NCBI GenBank assembly: GCA_004802705.1
Contig: SGPL01000069.1
Location: forward strand, 25,080 to 89,079
Direction: 5' to 3'
DNA length: 64,000 bases
DNA from: Bondarzewia mesenterica
Lineage: Eukaryota > Basidiomycota > Agaricomycetes > Russulales > Bondarzewiaceae
Below the pieces are notes generated by a model. It saw only the letters and a program-made list of their open reading frames with translations. It ran no database searches and was not told where the DNA came from. Within the stretch, counting starts at the first letter, position 1; each line of letters begins with the position of its first letter. This document shows positions 33,882-46,127 of the stretch, in pieces. Made by a program: the position numbers and the translations under genes.

Positions 33882-36800
33882 TCACCCGGTCCTGCCCTTC
33901 TTCCTGGACTTAAAGCCCTTGAACACGCCGTCATCCGAATCATCACCCACAATAGACGCTTTTCTCTTCTGCGCCGTCGTCCTCCGAGTTGATTTTAGCA
34001 CTGATTGCTGCGTCTCCGAAGTCCTGTCCGTACGCATCGTTGCACTCGTACCATCCATATCTTCCTCTCCATCATCGTCCCAGCCTCCGACCTCCACTTC
34101 CAAGCCATCCCCAAGCTCAACATCGTTTTCCTCTCCAATATCATCCAGCCGCTTGCCTGGGATCTCGTCATCATCGGACTCCAAAAACAACGGCTGCGAC
34201 TGACTGCGCGTCGAGCGCGTCACGCGGCCTGTCGGTGCCGGCTTTACGTTAGTCTTAGAGGACGTTCTGGAGGACGCGGACGCTTTGGAGGAAGGTTTCG
34301 CGGTGGAAGGAGCCTTCTTCGTCGTTGAAGGCGGCTTGTCGCGGGCCGCCCTTGCAGGTTTTACATCTCCCTTCTTCACCTCTTCCTCGTCCTCGTCGGA
34401 ATCGTTGATGACCATCGCGCGCGACTTACCCTTGCGTGACGCCCGCGCTTGTGTCTGCGTCTTCTCACCTATTCCGGAGCCAAAAAGAGTTTGACTTCCG
34501 GAGTTCGACTCGGACAGCGTGCGGGGTTTCCAGTATGCTGTGAAGCGGGCCATGTTAGTGGATGCAGGTAAGTGAAATAGATAGGATTCTGACCAGGACC
34601 CACACCGTAATCGTTCTCATCGCTGACAACGAGAGCGACGGCGTCACGCTTTTCACCGGAAGTTTTCTGCGACACGACATACGATAGAATAAATATATAT
34701 TCGGCAACGACATAGAGACTCGACCAACTCAGACTCACCTTTTTGAACTTCTTGAAGTCAGGTCTGCCGACCCACTCAGGCTTGCCGCCCGCACGGACGT
34801 TTACGCCTCTTCTGGACGGCCGAGTGGTGTCCACGTCCACGTCAACGACGACCATAAAGTTCCCGCGCACATTTTCGTTTCCAAAGTCCTCGAGCACCGC
34901 CCAACCCTGTTCGCGCTGGTCGCGATCAAGCTCAGGCTTGGAGATCCGGAGGTTATTGAACTCGCGGTCGAACTCGTCTTCATGCTTCTTCCCCCGCTTC
35001 GTCGAGTTGACCGCTTTCAGGAACCGCTCATCCGTATCCATCTCTGCCGCGTCCGTGTCCGTGTCCGCGCTCCCCTTCTTCTTAGATTTATTATGCTGCT
35101 GCATCGTCGAGGACGGCGGCTTCGTGAACTTGGTCGGCGGGGGCGGCAGAGGTGCACCCTTGGCTTGACTGCTCGGGGGTGGCGCTTGCGACGCCGGGAC
35201 GATAGCGTGCACGTTTTCGAGAGCCCTCCGCTTATGCGGAGCACCCGTGTCCGTATTCGTGTCTAATTCCACATCCTGGTCTGCATCCGGATCATCCTCA
35301 ATTTCTCTCATCACCACATCGTCGTCCAACTCGTCCGCCTTGCGCTTCGACCCGCGCGCCTGCGTCTGCATCCCGCTCGTCTCTTCATCTTCCTCGCGCA
35401 CGACTGGTAGCGGCACCACAAGACCGTCCGAGCGAGACTGCGCCTGAGTGTCAGTCTGCGTGATACCCTGCGTCGCGGCAGTCTGCGCGAGCCTGTCTGG
35501 GTCGCTCGCGTCGAAGAGTGCCTTGTACTTGTCGAGCGACGGCCCGCGGTGCGTCTCTTCCTCGAGCGCGTCATCCAGTCCGAGAAGCCTCGCGACGTTC
35601 TTGGTGCGCGAGCGGAAGCGGCTCTGGGTCGGGGGCTATATATGTACATGAATTTCATCAATATTTCACATATACATATTCGGAAACAAGACGGGAGGAA
35701 GAAGGGGGAAGAGAGAGGGAGACTGACGGGTGGAACGAGCTCCGGCACGACAGGTGTTACGGTCTTGGCTGGAATTTTAGCAGAAGTGGTGTTCATCATT
35801 GAGGAGTCTTCATCGAGGCCTAAGAGTGCAAGGGAAGTTTGTTGTGTTCTTCGAGTAAGCTGTTAAATCAGACAGTCAAGTCAATTCACTAGATAGGCAT
35901 ATATATGCGTACCTTGCGCGGTCTCCGCAGAGGTCCTGGAGCAGCGGGCTCTGATGGCTCTTCGGATTCCGTCCTCGGTGTTGACTTCTCGGAAGGCGGA
36001 AGGCGAGACGAGGATGCCTCTGCACCGGCTTCTCGCTTGTTGCTTGATTGGTGGTCCAGACCAAAGTCGGGGGGTATGCTGGGCTCCTCGGGATGGGTGT
36101 TAGGCACGAAGTCTGGGAGTGGGGATGGTCCTTGGTGATCTATGCACGTATATATGAATGAGAAAACAAAATAGGGGCAATATAGTCGTCCACTCTTCAG
36201 ATTAGCTAACAATTCAAAATTCACCTGGATGCAGACCATCGCAATCAATATAATACTTGTCGACGTGGGCAACCGCTTGCAGGATGTTTTCGGGCAAGAT
36301 AAATCGGAGGCCAGCACTATGAACTCTGCAATGAATACAATCATCACATACCGAAAGACGTTCGCACTCACTCTTTTGCCCCGTCAACCAACTCTCGCCA
36401 CCCATCCCGTCCAACAGCCGTTTCCATAGCCTTGTCGTCAGCGACTAGAGATACCATTCCCTTCTTCTCCTTTGCCCATGCCTTGGCCTTGTCCAGTGTC
36501 CTCTTCCACTTTACCAACCCAGCGTCGACGGTGAATAGCTCGCACTCGCCCTGTCCGCGCTCCACCAAAGTCCGGTACTCACTAGAAACCTCGCGTCCCT
36601 TCTCGCCGACAAAGACGAATCGGCAGCCTCGAAACATGTTGAGACGCTCCTCATTGGGCTCCCAAGTCTTGAATTTCTTGAGGTCAGGGTGTAGTGACGC
36701 GGAGAAGCCTGGTCGATGCTTGCTCTCGGGGGGCAGTGCAAATGTCCATTCGAGGGATTTAGGATCATTGGGGGGCAGCAAACCCAGGCGCAGAATTTCC

Positions 36801-37598
36801 TCTAGCCATTGAGGCTTGACGAATTGGGAGGCGGTTAGGAGAGAGGTGGAGAGTAATGGTGAAAGCGTGAAAGTGGGGGCCAGGTGGTGAGTAATGGCGG
36901 GATGTAGCGAGCGAACGACATTAATGCCTGGTGCGTTACAGCGGATTTGAGTAAGAAGGGATGAAATTGCGCATAGGAGACCGTACCTAACGATGCGCAT
37001 CCATCTGTAGATACAGGCCCCTTCACCTTGGACGGAGATTCGTAACAGCATACGCGGAGCCATTTGACACTACGAATAATGTATGAAAAGGACAAGACAG
37101 GAAGATTTAAAATCTACTCACGTCAAGGGAATGCCGGTTACAACATCTATTTTATCATCCTCCTGCAGCTCCAGCGCACTGCCAGGATTCACCGTCATCC
37201 GTTCGCCAGCTCGAATAACCGACATTGTCCTGGATTTTGTATTGAACAGTTCAAGCGAAGAAGCCTTGTCAGGATTTGCCTAAGAAGATGGACGACAGTT
37301 ACTTCGGTAATGACGAAGCAGCTAGGAGCTAGTACAGAATAAACGCACCACGTCGTCAATGGTGTAGCCGCCAACAATGATCTGGCCATGGTCGCGCGAA
37401 ACCTTTTTAGAATTCACAACGAGGTCGCAATCCTTTCTCCCTAAGAGATACTTCTTCCCGCTCTTGAGCAGTTTCGCCTCTTGAGGACGCGACGAGCTGA
37501 CTTGAGAAATACCTATGAGAGCAGAAAAAATGTCACGCACTTTCGTGGTGGGATTTACCGGTGATTTCAACGTCAAATGGACCTGATATCGTCCACAT
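33882..37598 (-). CDS. nbs1: NBS1/nibrin, FHA-BRCT subunit of the MRE11-RAD50-NBS1 complex
   Basis: DNA double-strand-break sensor of the MRN complex, 1028 residues, nuclear. Minus-strand exons: 37598-37559, 37512-37349, 37279-37122, 37069-36987, 36927-36372, 36325-36225, 36139-35913, 35859-35728, 35635-34739, 34666-34594 and 34537-33882 (3087 bases). Start ATG at 37598 gives MWTISGPFDVEITG, close to the nibrin N-terminus; longer in-frame frames from the CAT at about 37612 are wrong because they read through the first intron. FHA domain: KSGKKYLLGRKDCDLVV, SKKVSRDHGQI. BRCT region follows (INVVRSLHPAITHHL; FVKPQWLEEILRL). The long middle is disordered and SQ/TQ-rich. The MRE11-binding motif is PDFKKFKK (about 34739-34762). 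The acidic C-terminus ends DDGVFKGFKSRKK, resembling the FxF/acidic ATM/Tel1-binding element. Divergent from the gene at 38227. Confidence 0.92.
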
Positions 37599-38226
37599 AC
37601 CGCATGAGACATAAAATGTTTAGAATGATCAATGTCTTAAAAGAAAGCTCGAAGGATCAAAGGAGAGGTACTTTGTGTCATGTGACGGTCCTTGCCCGTC
37701 ACAAACGCGTATTGGAATTTGAAATTTACGACGCGCATAGCGTCACACGTCATCTTACCCAGCGCCTGCATCCTTTTGGCCTGCCGCAGCGGCCGATTCT
37801 GAATATCGACAAAGGCCTAAATATTGACCGCCTTTAGCTTAAATGTTCACATTATCCGTAAGCCTTCTGATTTGAAGACGTTAATTTCTCTCTCTTCAAG
37901 GACATATAATTTGAGCTCATTTATGATTGCTTCTTTCCAGTACGGTTGTGTTCAAGTTGTGTTCCCATGAAGAGCACGGGCCACAATTCCGTCGGAGGTA
38001 CATGAAGTACAGGACATCAACTGCCCTCGCCTTCAATGCCGACGTGAGGGTAGTCGGTTAGCTCTGTCGCTCAACTGTAAGTAGTCTACAGAACCTCCAA
38101 TTGACTTCCCCTGACACACGCATTCACAGCTTCAATTTCGTCTCTCCCCTGCGTGAGTCATTCACTCGACATAGGTGATTATACTCGTCCTTCAACAGTC
38201 TTGTATTTGTTCACATTTTGGTAGCG
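37599..38226. other. Divergent intergenic region (NBS1 / DUF6914-like gene)
   Basis: About 630 bases between two genes read outwards. It must hold both promoters. A MluI-type ACGCGT hexamer (as bound by MBF in other fungi) occurs near 37706 (AAACGCGTAT), fitting a DNA-repair gene, but one hexamer is weak evidence. Confidence 0.4.
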
Positions 38227-38682
38227 ATGAGGACCTACGTCGCTCTTTTCGATCGTCGCTTTCAAGGCTCCTTTCATTGGGCCCTCTCACTATCAGAAGG
38301 CGACCCAGTCGGCACCCTGCCCACATTCCATATCACGAACTTCGATATCGCCGACCCTTGGAGGACGGCTCATGGTCCGATAGACTTGGCGCATGACGAG
38401 CGGTTAGTGGGCTGCGTTGCGCTTCCGGAGATCGAAGACGCTGTGGAGGATATCGCCGAGTTCATTGGCCAGTATGATTCTGCACAGGGTGACAGCGTCA
38501 CAGAGGGCAACGTGCCGCGGTCCTGTTCTTGGTGGCTCATACGCACGGTACAAGACATGGTGCAGGCTGGCGTGTTGGAGATGGACACTCGGGGCTTTTA
38601 TCAACGGATTTTGGCGCGCGGTGTACAGCTTCAGTCGGGGCAGGGGGTCTTGCGCGCGGGAGTCCGTGTGCTCGACTATTGA
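38227..38682 (+). CDS. Uncharacterised basidiomycete protein (DUF6914-like)
   Basis: Single-exon gene of 151 residues: MRTYVALFDRRFQGSFHWAL, then VGTLPTFHITN, VGCVALPEIE, SCSWWLIRTVQDMVQAGVLE and a C-terminal VLRAGVRVLDY. The order (YVALFDR, HWAL, central R/S-W-W-x-x-R) resembles short proteins common in Agaricomycetes that I recall as DUF6914; their function is unknown. ATG 38227 is chosen because it directly precedes the conserved YVAL; a CAG-like acceptor just upstream leaves open a non-coding first exon. Confidence 0.7.
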   Translation: MRTYVALFDRRFQGSFHWALSLSEGDPVGTLPTFHITNFDIADPWRTAHGPIDLAHDERLVGCVALPEIEDAVEDIAEFIGQYDSAQGDSVTEGNVPRSCSWWLIRTVQDMVQAGVLEMDTRGFYQRILARGVQLQSGQGVLRAGVRVLDY

Positions 38683-40108
38683 GCTTCAAGTGAAAGACCT
38701 TGATTCAACTTTTTTTGGTTTATGATGCTGTGCTGCTTGAATTGTATGAATTGCAGGTCGACAGGTAGCTACGGATGGATGATGAAATGAGTTTGGATGC
38801 ACCAATAACGTATCGTTCGCGAATCGTCGAGGAGGTGATTGGGAAGGCTCGGAGTCGGTGATGTTTCGAGCATCGCATCACGTCCCCCTCGACGCCCTCC
38901 CTTCTGACTTAACGTGTTTCCCCGCCAAGGTGATTTTGACCGGACCCTCCTTCCGCCGGGGATTTCTCAAGTGTCAGATAGTATGGTCTTCGCTCTAGGA
39001 GTCACTGGTGCGATGAGAAGGAGAAACGCAAGATCGCTTCTTATCCTCAACTTGTGGTTGCTACACTACTCCGGTCGTGGATCGGTCTCCAGCACGGTCC
39101 TTTTTTGTCGAATGACATGGCATCTAAAATTGAGAATTCACAAGCTAGGGCAAGAAGACACGATTACAAGAAAATGTACTGGACAAGTTTCGACCAAACT
39201 GACGTGAAGGTTTGAGAAGATATTACACCGTCCTCAGCAGTCCGAAACATCTGATATTATGCTCTCATCCGAGTCATCGTTGCCGCGCCGCGGAGTGAAT
39301 ATCACAAAGCATATTCTGCCTCCGACTGGTTCAAACTTTTTTGTCTCCGCTGCTTTCATATATGCGTCTTTGTCTCGCTCAACACTTGCGCATCACCTCT
39401 ATGTTGTCCTCCTTTTACTGAAGGAAACTTTTTTCAGTACGCCTGTGTTCAACCACGTCTTTGAGGTTTGCATTTTCTTTTTGAACGCAGCAAGACGGCC
39501 TTTTCGATCCGGGTCGATTGCGTGCAGAAACCGACCTCTTGACTATCGCCAGGAATGGGTAAGTGATAACCATATCGAGTTAACTACATTAACTACATCT
39601 CCCCACCAGCTCCCTGCCCGACATGTCAACCCTTCGTACAGACAACTTTTTTAATGGTAAGCCAACACCATTGAGAACGATCGAACATCATGCATCATAC
39701 TCGAGGCTCGATGTATCATGTTGGTATTTCGGGTTGACATTGTGTTATTTTGTTACCCAGGAACCACTGCAAAATGTACGAACTTGATTGAGGTTATGTT
39801 TGCCATGCAGTCTCGATTTCTACGCTCGGATACGAGCCTGGTGATGAGGAGACTGGCCGCTTCCTTCAAACCCTGCAGCTGTAGTAGTCGCCTCTATACT
39901 GATCTTACTACGAGGCCTTCACCGATGCTACCTTCTATCATGCCCACCAGTATGGAGTTTTCTTTCACATTTTTCTAGAAAAATTGATCGCACACTTGCA
40001 TCCGAAACATTGCAATCCCGTCCACAGGTCCGAACTCCATCCTCCACCTCAAAGTCTCGACGCTCTCCATGATGCCCCCCAGTGATCTCTTCGCACCCAA
40101 TTGCCAAC
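38683..40108. other. Intergenic region
   Basis: Short frames (38914-39207, 39259-39654, 39718-39978) show no motif and no consistent splicing. Several pyrimidine-rich tracts are present upstream of the gene at 40109. Nothing recognised. Confidence 0.45.
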
Positions 40109-43100
40109 ATGTCGCAATCCACAGCATCCACTAACGACCAGCTCTCGCTCTTCACCACAGTCATTCTCCTTTACCTCGCCCTCCTCGTCTTCCTCATGAC
40201 TGCGGGCTGGATGGTCTTGTTCCCTGAGGCAGTCTGGCCCTGCAAGAAGGCGAAGAAGGCTGGGCTATGCACGCTCGTTCTTCCCGCCATTCATTGCAAG
40301 AACCCCGCTCCTTCCGCTGGTTTATTGGATGCCCTCGCCTCGCTCCACTCTGCTCATGTCACGCGACTTGGTGATAGAGCCACGCGCATACCGTGTTGGC
40401 TGCGGTCATTGCTTACCTGGCGCCGAGGTATGTTATCTCTGTGTCTGTGTCCAACGCGGTTACTGATTCCATCCTGTGGTAGGATTGAATCAACGAAAGT
40501 CCCAGGCGCTGCGCTCGCTCATTCTTCCCGCCCACTATTGCCTACCTCCAGCATTTTCCCCCAGCCTCCCCGATACCGCCACGATGATCATACAGTCCCT
40601 CATGGCCTATGTACAGGCCGCCCACGGGCCGTTGACGCTAGGCTTGTATGTCTTCCTGTCCGCGGCAGCGATCATGGTTGGGATGATTCTGAAATGGGTG
40701 TGGGCGTGTGTGGAGATGTTGGGCGATACGCTGGCATGCTTCTTGATGATGTATCCAGAGCTCGTGTCTGGTATGTCGGACAGGACAGGATGGCTCGTCG
40801 TCTGGCCTCAGGGTACGGCAGCGTATCTTCATTTCCATTATCAGCGGTGTGGTTGATAGTCATCACTGCGGAAGGGCTGGCACATTGCAAGTCCTCGACG
40901 ATGATCTTTCTGCCTACCATCCACTGGGACACGAAAGAGGCAGCATCCAGAATATTCCCCGCTATTTCCTTTACGTTGACGAGGATCGTACAATCGTCAG
41001 TTAGCTACGCTCTGGCCGCTCATGGGCCTTCGATGCTTGTAGTACAGTATACCCTGGATTGCGTAGGGGAGTTGCAGCGCGTCGTCCTGGATTGCATGCG
41101 GACGTGGATATGGATCGAGACGCCCATCTGTCATGACGATGTGTGTGCGGAGTCGTCTGCCTATGGTGTGTACGTCCCCCTTTTTCTTTTTATCACGGTG
41201 CTGACGCTGTACGCTCTTCCAAGATATGGATACAGACTGCTGCGGGTCGGTCAGTATCGACGACAGCATCAGCAGCATCGACGACTGGAACGACGACTCC
41301 AGCTACGGTAGCAGCACAGACGATTCGGATTCTGTTTTTTTTCTAGCTTCGAAGGCTCTCTCTCTCACGAAGTTTCTCTTAGGCGGGATGGGTCTCCTGG
41401 GCCCGATGGCTCGATTTTACACCCAGTCTCTCTTTGCACCGATGTCTCTAATTTGCTTTCTCTTGGCCGGGATAGGTCTTCTTTTTGCCCCAATGGCTCT
41501 CTATCGCACGAACTTTCTGATAGCCGGGATGGGTCTACTTACCCCGATGGCTCGATTTTGCACGATGTTTCTCTCAGCGCCAACGGCTCTCTATTGCACG
41601 ATGTTTCGATTTTGCACAAGGGTTTTCAAGTCTCCTCGGATGCGGATGAAGAAGACTCAATCGATAGCGACGTTCCTTCAGCCGTCGACGATTCTCTTCC
41701 CAGTATCATTTCTATCAGCAAGCATGATTCTTTCAACTTCAGTATCGACATTTCCCACCGCACCGATGACACCTCCATCGCGAATGATGCCTCCAAGTCC
41801 ATGTCCATTGACGTTCAAGGCCTGGATGACACGTTCGCCAAGTTCTACGACCAGCAAGGTCATCACGACCTCGTCCCGCCGCGTCTCGAGGATGGGTGTG
41901 GCGATGCGTCGGTCTGTCTCCACACCGCCGAGGAAGTGCCTGCGCTGCATCTCCCTGCTGACATCGCGGTCTCCGTCACGTCCAATGCCTTCCCGATGAT
42001 GATGATCACGTCCCCTCTGCCATGCCCACCTCTGACCAGCTCCTACCCACGTCCTGACGACCAGGACTGGTAGCGCCTGACTCCCTACGGGTTCATCACA
42101 CGTGCGCATGTCGCCGAGACCATTCGGGATATCATGGAATCAGACCGGGACACGGACGAGGACGCTCAAAACGGGGGCGTGGACGCGGACCAGGAGAGCT
42201 TCGGATTGGAGAGCATGGCCACTGGCGGAGACGATGAGGATCCGCTCTCGGATGTCCTCCACATGGTCACCACGTCCCCATCGACTCCATTCCTCATCAA
42301 CCCGTATCCTGCCGGGATCGAGTTTAACTGGACGCGGTTGACGCCGACGAGGTCGAAGCTCACGTTCCCCGCGTCCATTGTACCCGTGCAGGAGCCCGTC
42401 CTAACCGCGGCTGCGGAAGTGTCGGCATGGGAAGACGACTCTTCGGACGAGTCGGACTACGACGACGATCATGTTGATGGGGCGAGCTTAGGGAGGCGGT
42501 CCACTGCCGCGTCATTCGCGATGCGGAATCTCTCGACGCTGTCACTGTCGGCGATCTTCGAAGACGACGTGGACGATATCATTCCCGTGGAGGTGTGGAC
42601 GGGCGATGAGAGGAGCCTTCCGGCGAGCGAGGGTGAGGACGAATATCTTTTGACCGTCATTCCGAGCATCCTGGTCACGTCGCCCTCGACCCCCTCCCTT
42701 CCGAACCCGTTCCCCCGCGATGATGATCTCGACTGGGCACTCCTCCCGCCGGTGGAAACTGGAGTGCGAGAAAGCATGGTCTTCACGCTCAAGGTCGCTC
42801 AGTGGGCGGAAGTGTCGCAGCACGAAGCGGATGATGAGGAGAATGAGATGGTGGTGGTGGTGAAGGAGGAGATGAGGATGGACGAAGAAAGTTTGAGAAT
42901 GCTGCAGCACTCCGGGACCGTCGCGGTTCGGAATCAGTCTGCGATATCTTTGAACTTGACCTCAGAGGGCGAGGAGGAGAATGGTGATTACAGTGGCGTG
43001 ACTTCGGCGGACGCACCCAGCAGTAGCACGCTCTATGTCGCTCTAGCGTCCATTCTCATGATCCTCATCATTTGCTGTAGATGAGCAGTTCGACTGTGCT

Positions 43101-44019
43101 CCATCCAGCTTGAGTTCCATGAACTCATTCCATTGCTTCAGCGATCTCTGGTCACTCCCCTCTAACCTCGATGCCGACCACACCCCCTCCATCATCATTA
43201 CCTCGCCCTCCACCCCCTCTGTCGCACCCTCTGTCTCTGTTCACGCTGACTGCAGCAGGTTGTCCGCCGATATATCGGACTACTTCTGGGCCTCCATCTC
43301 CGAGGCATATTCTGACGAGGATGGGGAAGAAGTCGATGACGAGGAGGAAGAGGCGAAGAGAATCGACGAAGACAGTTTGTGGATGATGCACCATTCCGGG
43401 TCATTCGCAGCTCGAAATCGATCTGCTGTGTCCTTGGTGGCGACTGCGGAGGAGGATATTGTGGAAGTGGGCAGGAGTTTGGCGAGGAGGCGACCCCTGG
43501 CTTCATTCACGGCGTGGAATCGTTCTGCAGTGTCTTTTGACACGATATCAGAGGACGAAAAGGAGCGCGAGGATGCCAGCGACAGTACGTCGACGGACAC
43601 ACCCGCCACCAGTTTCACGGGTAGGTCTCTCTCTTGACCACGTACGTAACATATTCTAAGGATTTGTTGCAGACGAGAAGTGGGAGACTTTTCCTATGCC
43701 CCTGGGCTCCATGCGATCCCTCCATTTCTCCAGGGGTCTCTCCTTCCTCGCTTGGAGCCCCTCCATTGAGGAAGTCGATACCGTCCCCTCCGTCATCGTC
43801 ACCGCACCGTCTACCCCTTCCATCGTTTGTTCCAATGCCGCGCCCACTGACCGCGGCTGCCTTTCTGCAGATGTATCTGACCGGCTCTGTGGCTACGATC
43901 TCGAGGCGCAGTGCGGGGCGTGTAAGCGCTCTCTCCGCGAATGGGCCAAGGCTGTCAGACGCGCATTTTGCCATTTCTTCGCGTTCGTCGGAGGTTTTGC
44001 GCACGGCGTATTTTCATAG
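40109..44019 (+). pseudogene. Repeat-rich membrane protein gene with frame breaks
   Basis: Exons 40109-40427, 40483-40811, 40892-40995, 41048-41165, 41224-43022, 43081-43620 and 43673-44019 join in phase. The N-terminus (MSQSTASTNDQLSLF) leads into a hydrophobic helix (VILLYLALLVFLMTAGWMVL); a second hydrophobic segment reads LYVFLSAAAIMVGMIL. The rest is acidic and Ser-rich with internal repeats: DGS-S-H-D-V-S units (41343-41640), repeated ITSPSTP-x-NPxP-DDxLDW-x-L-P modules, repeated SFAxRNxSAxSL modules, and two 3' exons starting DEQFD / DEKWE. Breaks: a T8 run at 41335-41342 where the frame changes, and TAG at 42071-42073 where sister repeats read W-T-R-L or W-A-L-L. No family recognised. 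It may be a dead gene, or a live one with sequence errors or an unrecognised intron at the TAG. Confidence 0.5.
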
Positions 44020-44785
44020 AGGTTTCATTTCGTGTTTTGGGTTTTATGCTTTCTTCATTTTTATCTCTTCCATTTTCCTTTGCTCAATCTCATTTTCTTC
44101 CTATCACCATCCTCATCCCCATTCTGCATCTCCCCTTCTCTCTCTCCTTTTTCTTCCCCCAACATCGCCTGATGCGCTTTGTTACGGATATGTCGAGGCT
44201 CAGTGCCCGGCATCCCTTCGTTTCTTCACTGTCATTCAGTCGTTTCCACGCAGTGCTCTTGCATACGTTGCGCAATCCAATTATTCTCTTGTTTTCTGCT
44301 CACAAAAGCATATCAGAATTGATAACTGATTGCAAATGGACCAGCAATCTTCTCTGATGTACGAATACGAGTTCGTTCATAGAACCATGTTTTACCCCTC
44401 TAATTGTTCCTTTTCCCTCCTCCATCTCACTGCTCTACCCATCCACAGCACCTTCTCATATGTGCACAAGGAGCGTTGGCTCCATAAGTGTCCATTGAAA
44501 TCTACCTCTGGACTAACATGTTTCCCAATATCGGATACGTTGCGGATGAATATCCACCATGTCGAGTTTCGTCCATTTTATCCTAATAATTAATGACAGA
44601 ACTTATTTGCACGTCGTTCTCTCACGGGATGGGTTTCGTTCTAAAATGGATTCAAAACAATCATCAAATTCATCGAATGCGATGCCTGATGCCTAGAAAT
44701 ACATATACGTTGATACTAACTCCTGAGTGTCACTTTACAAGACGATCCAAGGAGAACGAGAAATCATCCTACTCGGTCCCGACTT
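44020..44785. other. Duplicated non-coding spacer
   Basis: Pyrimidine-rich DNA between convergent genes, repeated almost unchanged at about 46128-46882. Frames on both strands (43941-44357, 44593-44811) have no motif. The high conservation between copies, as strong as in the coding parts, points to a recent duplication rather than selection. Confidence 0.6.
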
Positions 44786-45683
44786 TCAGAATGGCAGTTG
44801 GACGTCCATGAAATCTGATCTCGTCCCGTATCCATTCACCTCCTCTTTGTAGTCCTCACAGAACTCGCGGAAATCGGCGGGTGTTATGTCCTCCCTGGGA
44901 TTGAAATCTTCTGCTTCGCCGAAATTGTCGAGAAGGTGACTGTTGTACATCCACATAGTCTCTATGGCTTGCGGCGTGAGCGGCCTGTGATCTTGGCGCA
45001 TGACTGTCACCTAGTAATCGTCAATCAGTCAGTCAGGACTCCTTTAAAGGAGAAGGTCTGATCATGTATGAACAAAAAACCCACAGTTCCTACAGCCTGC
45101 TGCCAGCTGAAACTCCCAAGTCACGTCAGCTTGGTCTTCTTCTCAGCCTTACTCATGTACAGCACCACTCACCTCATCGGTGCGAAGCCCGAATCGACGT
45201 CGATCATCAAGTACGTGGCGATCTGGTTGTCCATCGCGGCCGTTCTCTCCATGTAAAGCGGGTCTTCCTTCGAGTGTCGATATATCATGATGGGCAGCCC
45301 GACGACCTCCGACACTGGGCACACGTCGGACTGGTAATAAATCGGATGCGTGTCGGGGATTTGTACCACGCGGAATGGCGAGCCGACGCGGTCGCCGTCG
45401 CAGGTGATAGTGATACCCTGCACAGTGTCCGGTAGAGGACGTGCACAGGACCGCTTGTGCGCCGCCCAGTCAGCTTTCTGACATTCTCTTGACTATCATC
45501 AACACGGTGAGGCCGAGCAATAAGGCCAGTTAGTGACTCGATGGTGCCAAAGCCAGAGGAGAATGTTGAATGGCGCACGCAGTAAAACGTAGTCTTGCAA
45601 CCTGAGCACACGGAGAGATTTGCTGTTGATTCGTCCTTGGAGCACTTGGCGCATTTGCGGCTGGGGACGCTAGAGAGTGACAT
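44786..45683 (-). CDS. MYND-type zinc finger protein, copy 1
   Basis: Predicted 223 residues from exons 45683-45579, 45492-45173, 45106-45085 and 45010-44786 (672 bases). The MYND finger is complete across the first intron: CAKCSKDESTANLSVCSGCK, then FYC joined to SRECQKADWAAHKRSC. MYND fingers usually mediate protein contacts. The following region (ITITCDGDRVGSPFRVVQI, MIYRHSKEDPLYMER) is typical of basidiomycete MYND proteins of unknown role. Exon 3 is only 22 bases (SWQQAVGT) and is needed to keep frame into VTVMRQDHRPLTP. C-terminus contains EFCEDYKEEVNGYG. Its twin is at 46883-47779. Confidence 0.82.
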
Positions 45684-45800
45684 GGTGTAGAATAGCCTCT
45701 AAAATAAGCGCCGCGGGGTTTGTTACGATTCCCGATAAGGGAATCGTCACTTGGGACGGAACATGGGGCGCCTTTGATACCCCAACACAAGCCTGTTCCG

Positions 45801-46127
45801 ATGACCCTGGGCTCCATGCGGTCCCTCCATTCCTCTAAGGACCTCCCCTTCCTCGCATGGAGCCCCTGCATTGAGGAAGTCGATACCGCACCCTCCATCA
45901 TCGTCACCGCGCCGTCGACCCCTCCCATCGCCTGTTCCATTGCTGCACCCACTGGCCGCGGCTGTCTCTGGCTGTCTCTGCAGATGTATTCGACCGGCTC
46001 TCTGGCTTACGATCTCGAGGCGCAGTGTGGGGCGTGTAAGCGGTCTCTCCGCGAATGGGCCAAGGCTGTCGATTGCGCATTTTGCGATTTCTCGCGTTCG
46101 TGGGTTTGTGCGCCGCATATTTTCATA
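45801..46127 (+). pseudogene. Duplicated last exon of the repeat-rich gene
   Basis: Copy of 43696-44019: TLGSMRSLHSSKDLPFLAWS, IIVTAPSTPPIACSIAA, DLEAQCGACKRSLREWAK. It lacks the splice acceptor and the upstream exons, and a short internal duplication (CTCTGGCTGT) shifts the frame near 45970. It is a dead by-product of the segmental duplication. Confidence 0.75.

Larger units (their letters stand above)
43697..45724. repeat. Direct segmental duplication, copy 1
   Basis: Similarity to 45801-47815 begins around CTGGGCTCCATGCG (43703) and runs past the MYND gene start to about GGTTTGTTACGA. It holds the last exon of the repeat-rich gene, about 770 bases of non-coding T-rich DNA, and MYND copy 1. 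Offset between copies is 2096-2105 bases, so only small indels separate them. Confidence 0.9.

Noticed and set aside
37322..37612. NBS1 start at the upstream ATG near 37612
   Set aside because: That frame passes through the first intron. The ATG at 37598 gives the conserved MWTISGPFDVE start after splicing.
45064..45435. Plus-strand open frames over both MYND genes (also 47161-47586)
   Set aside because: They are antisense to well-supported spliced exons and duplicated only because the MYND genes are.
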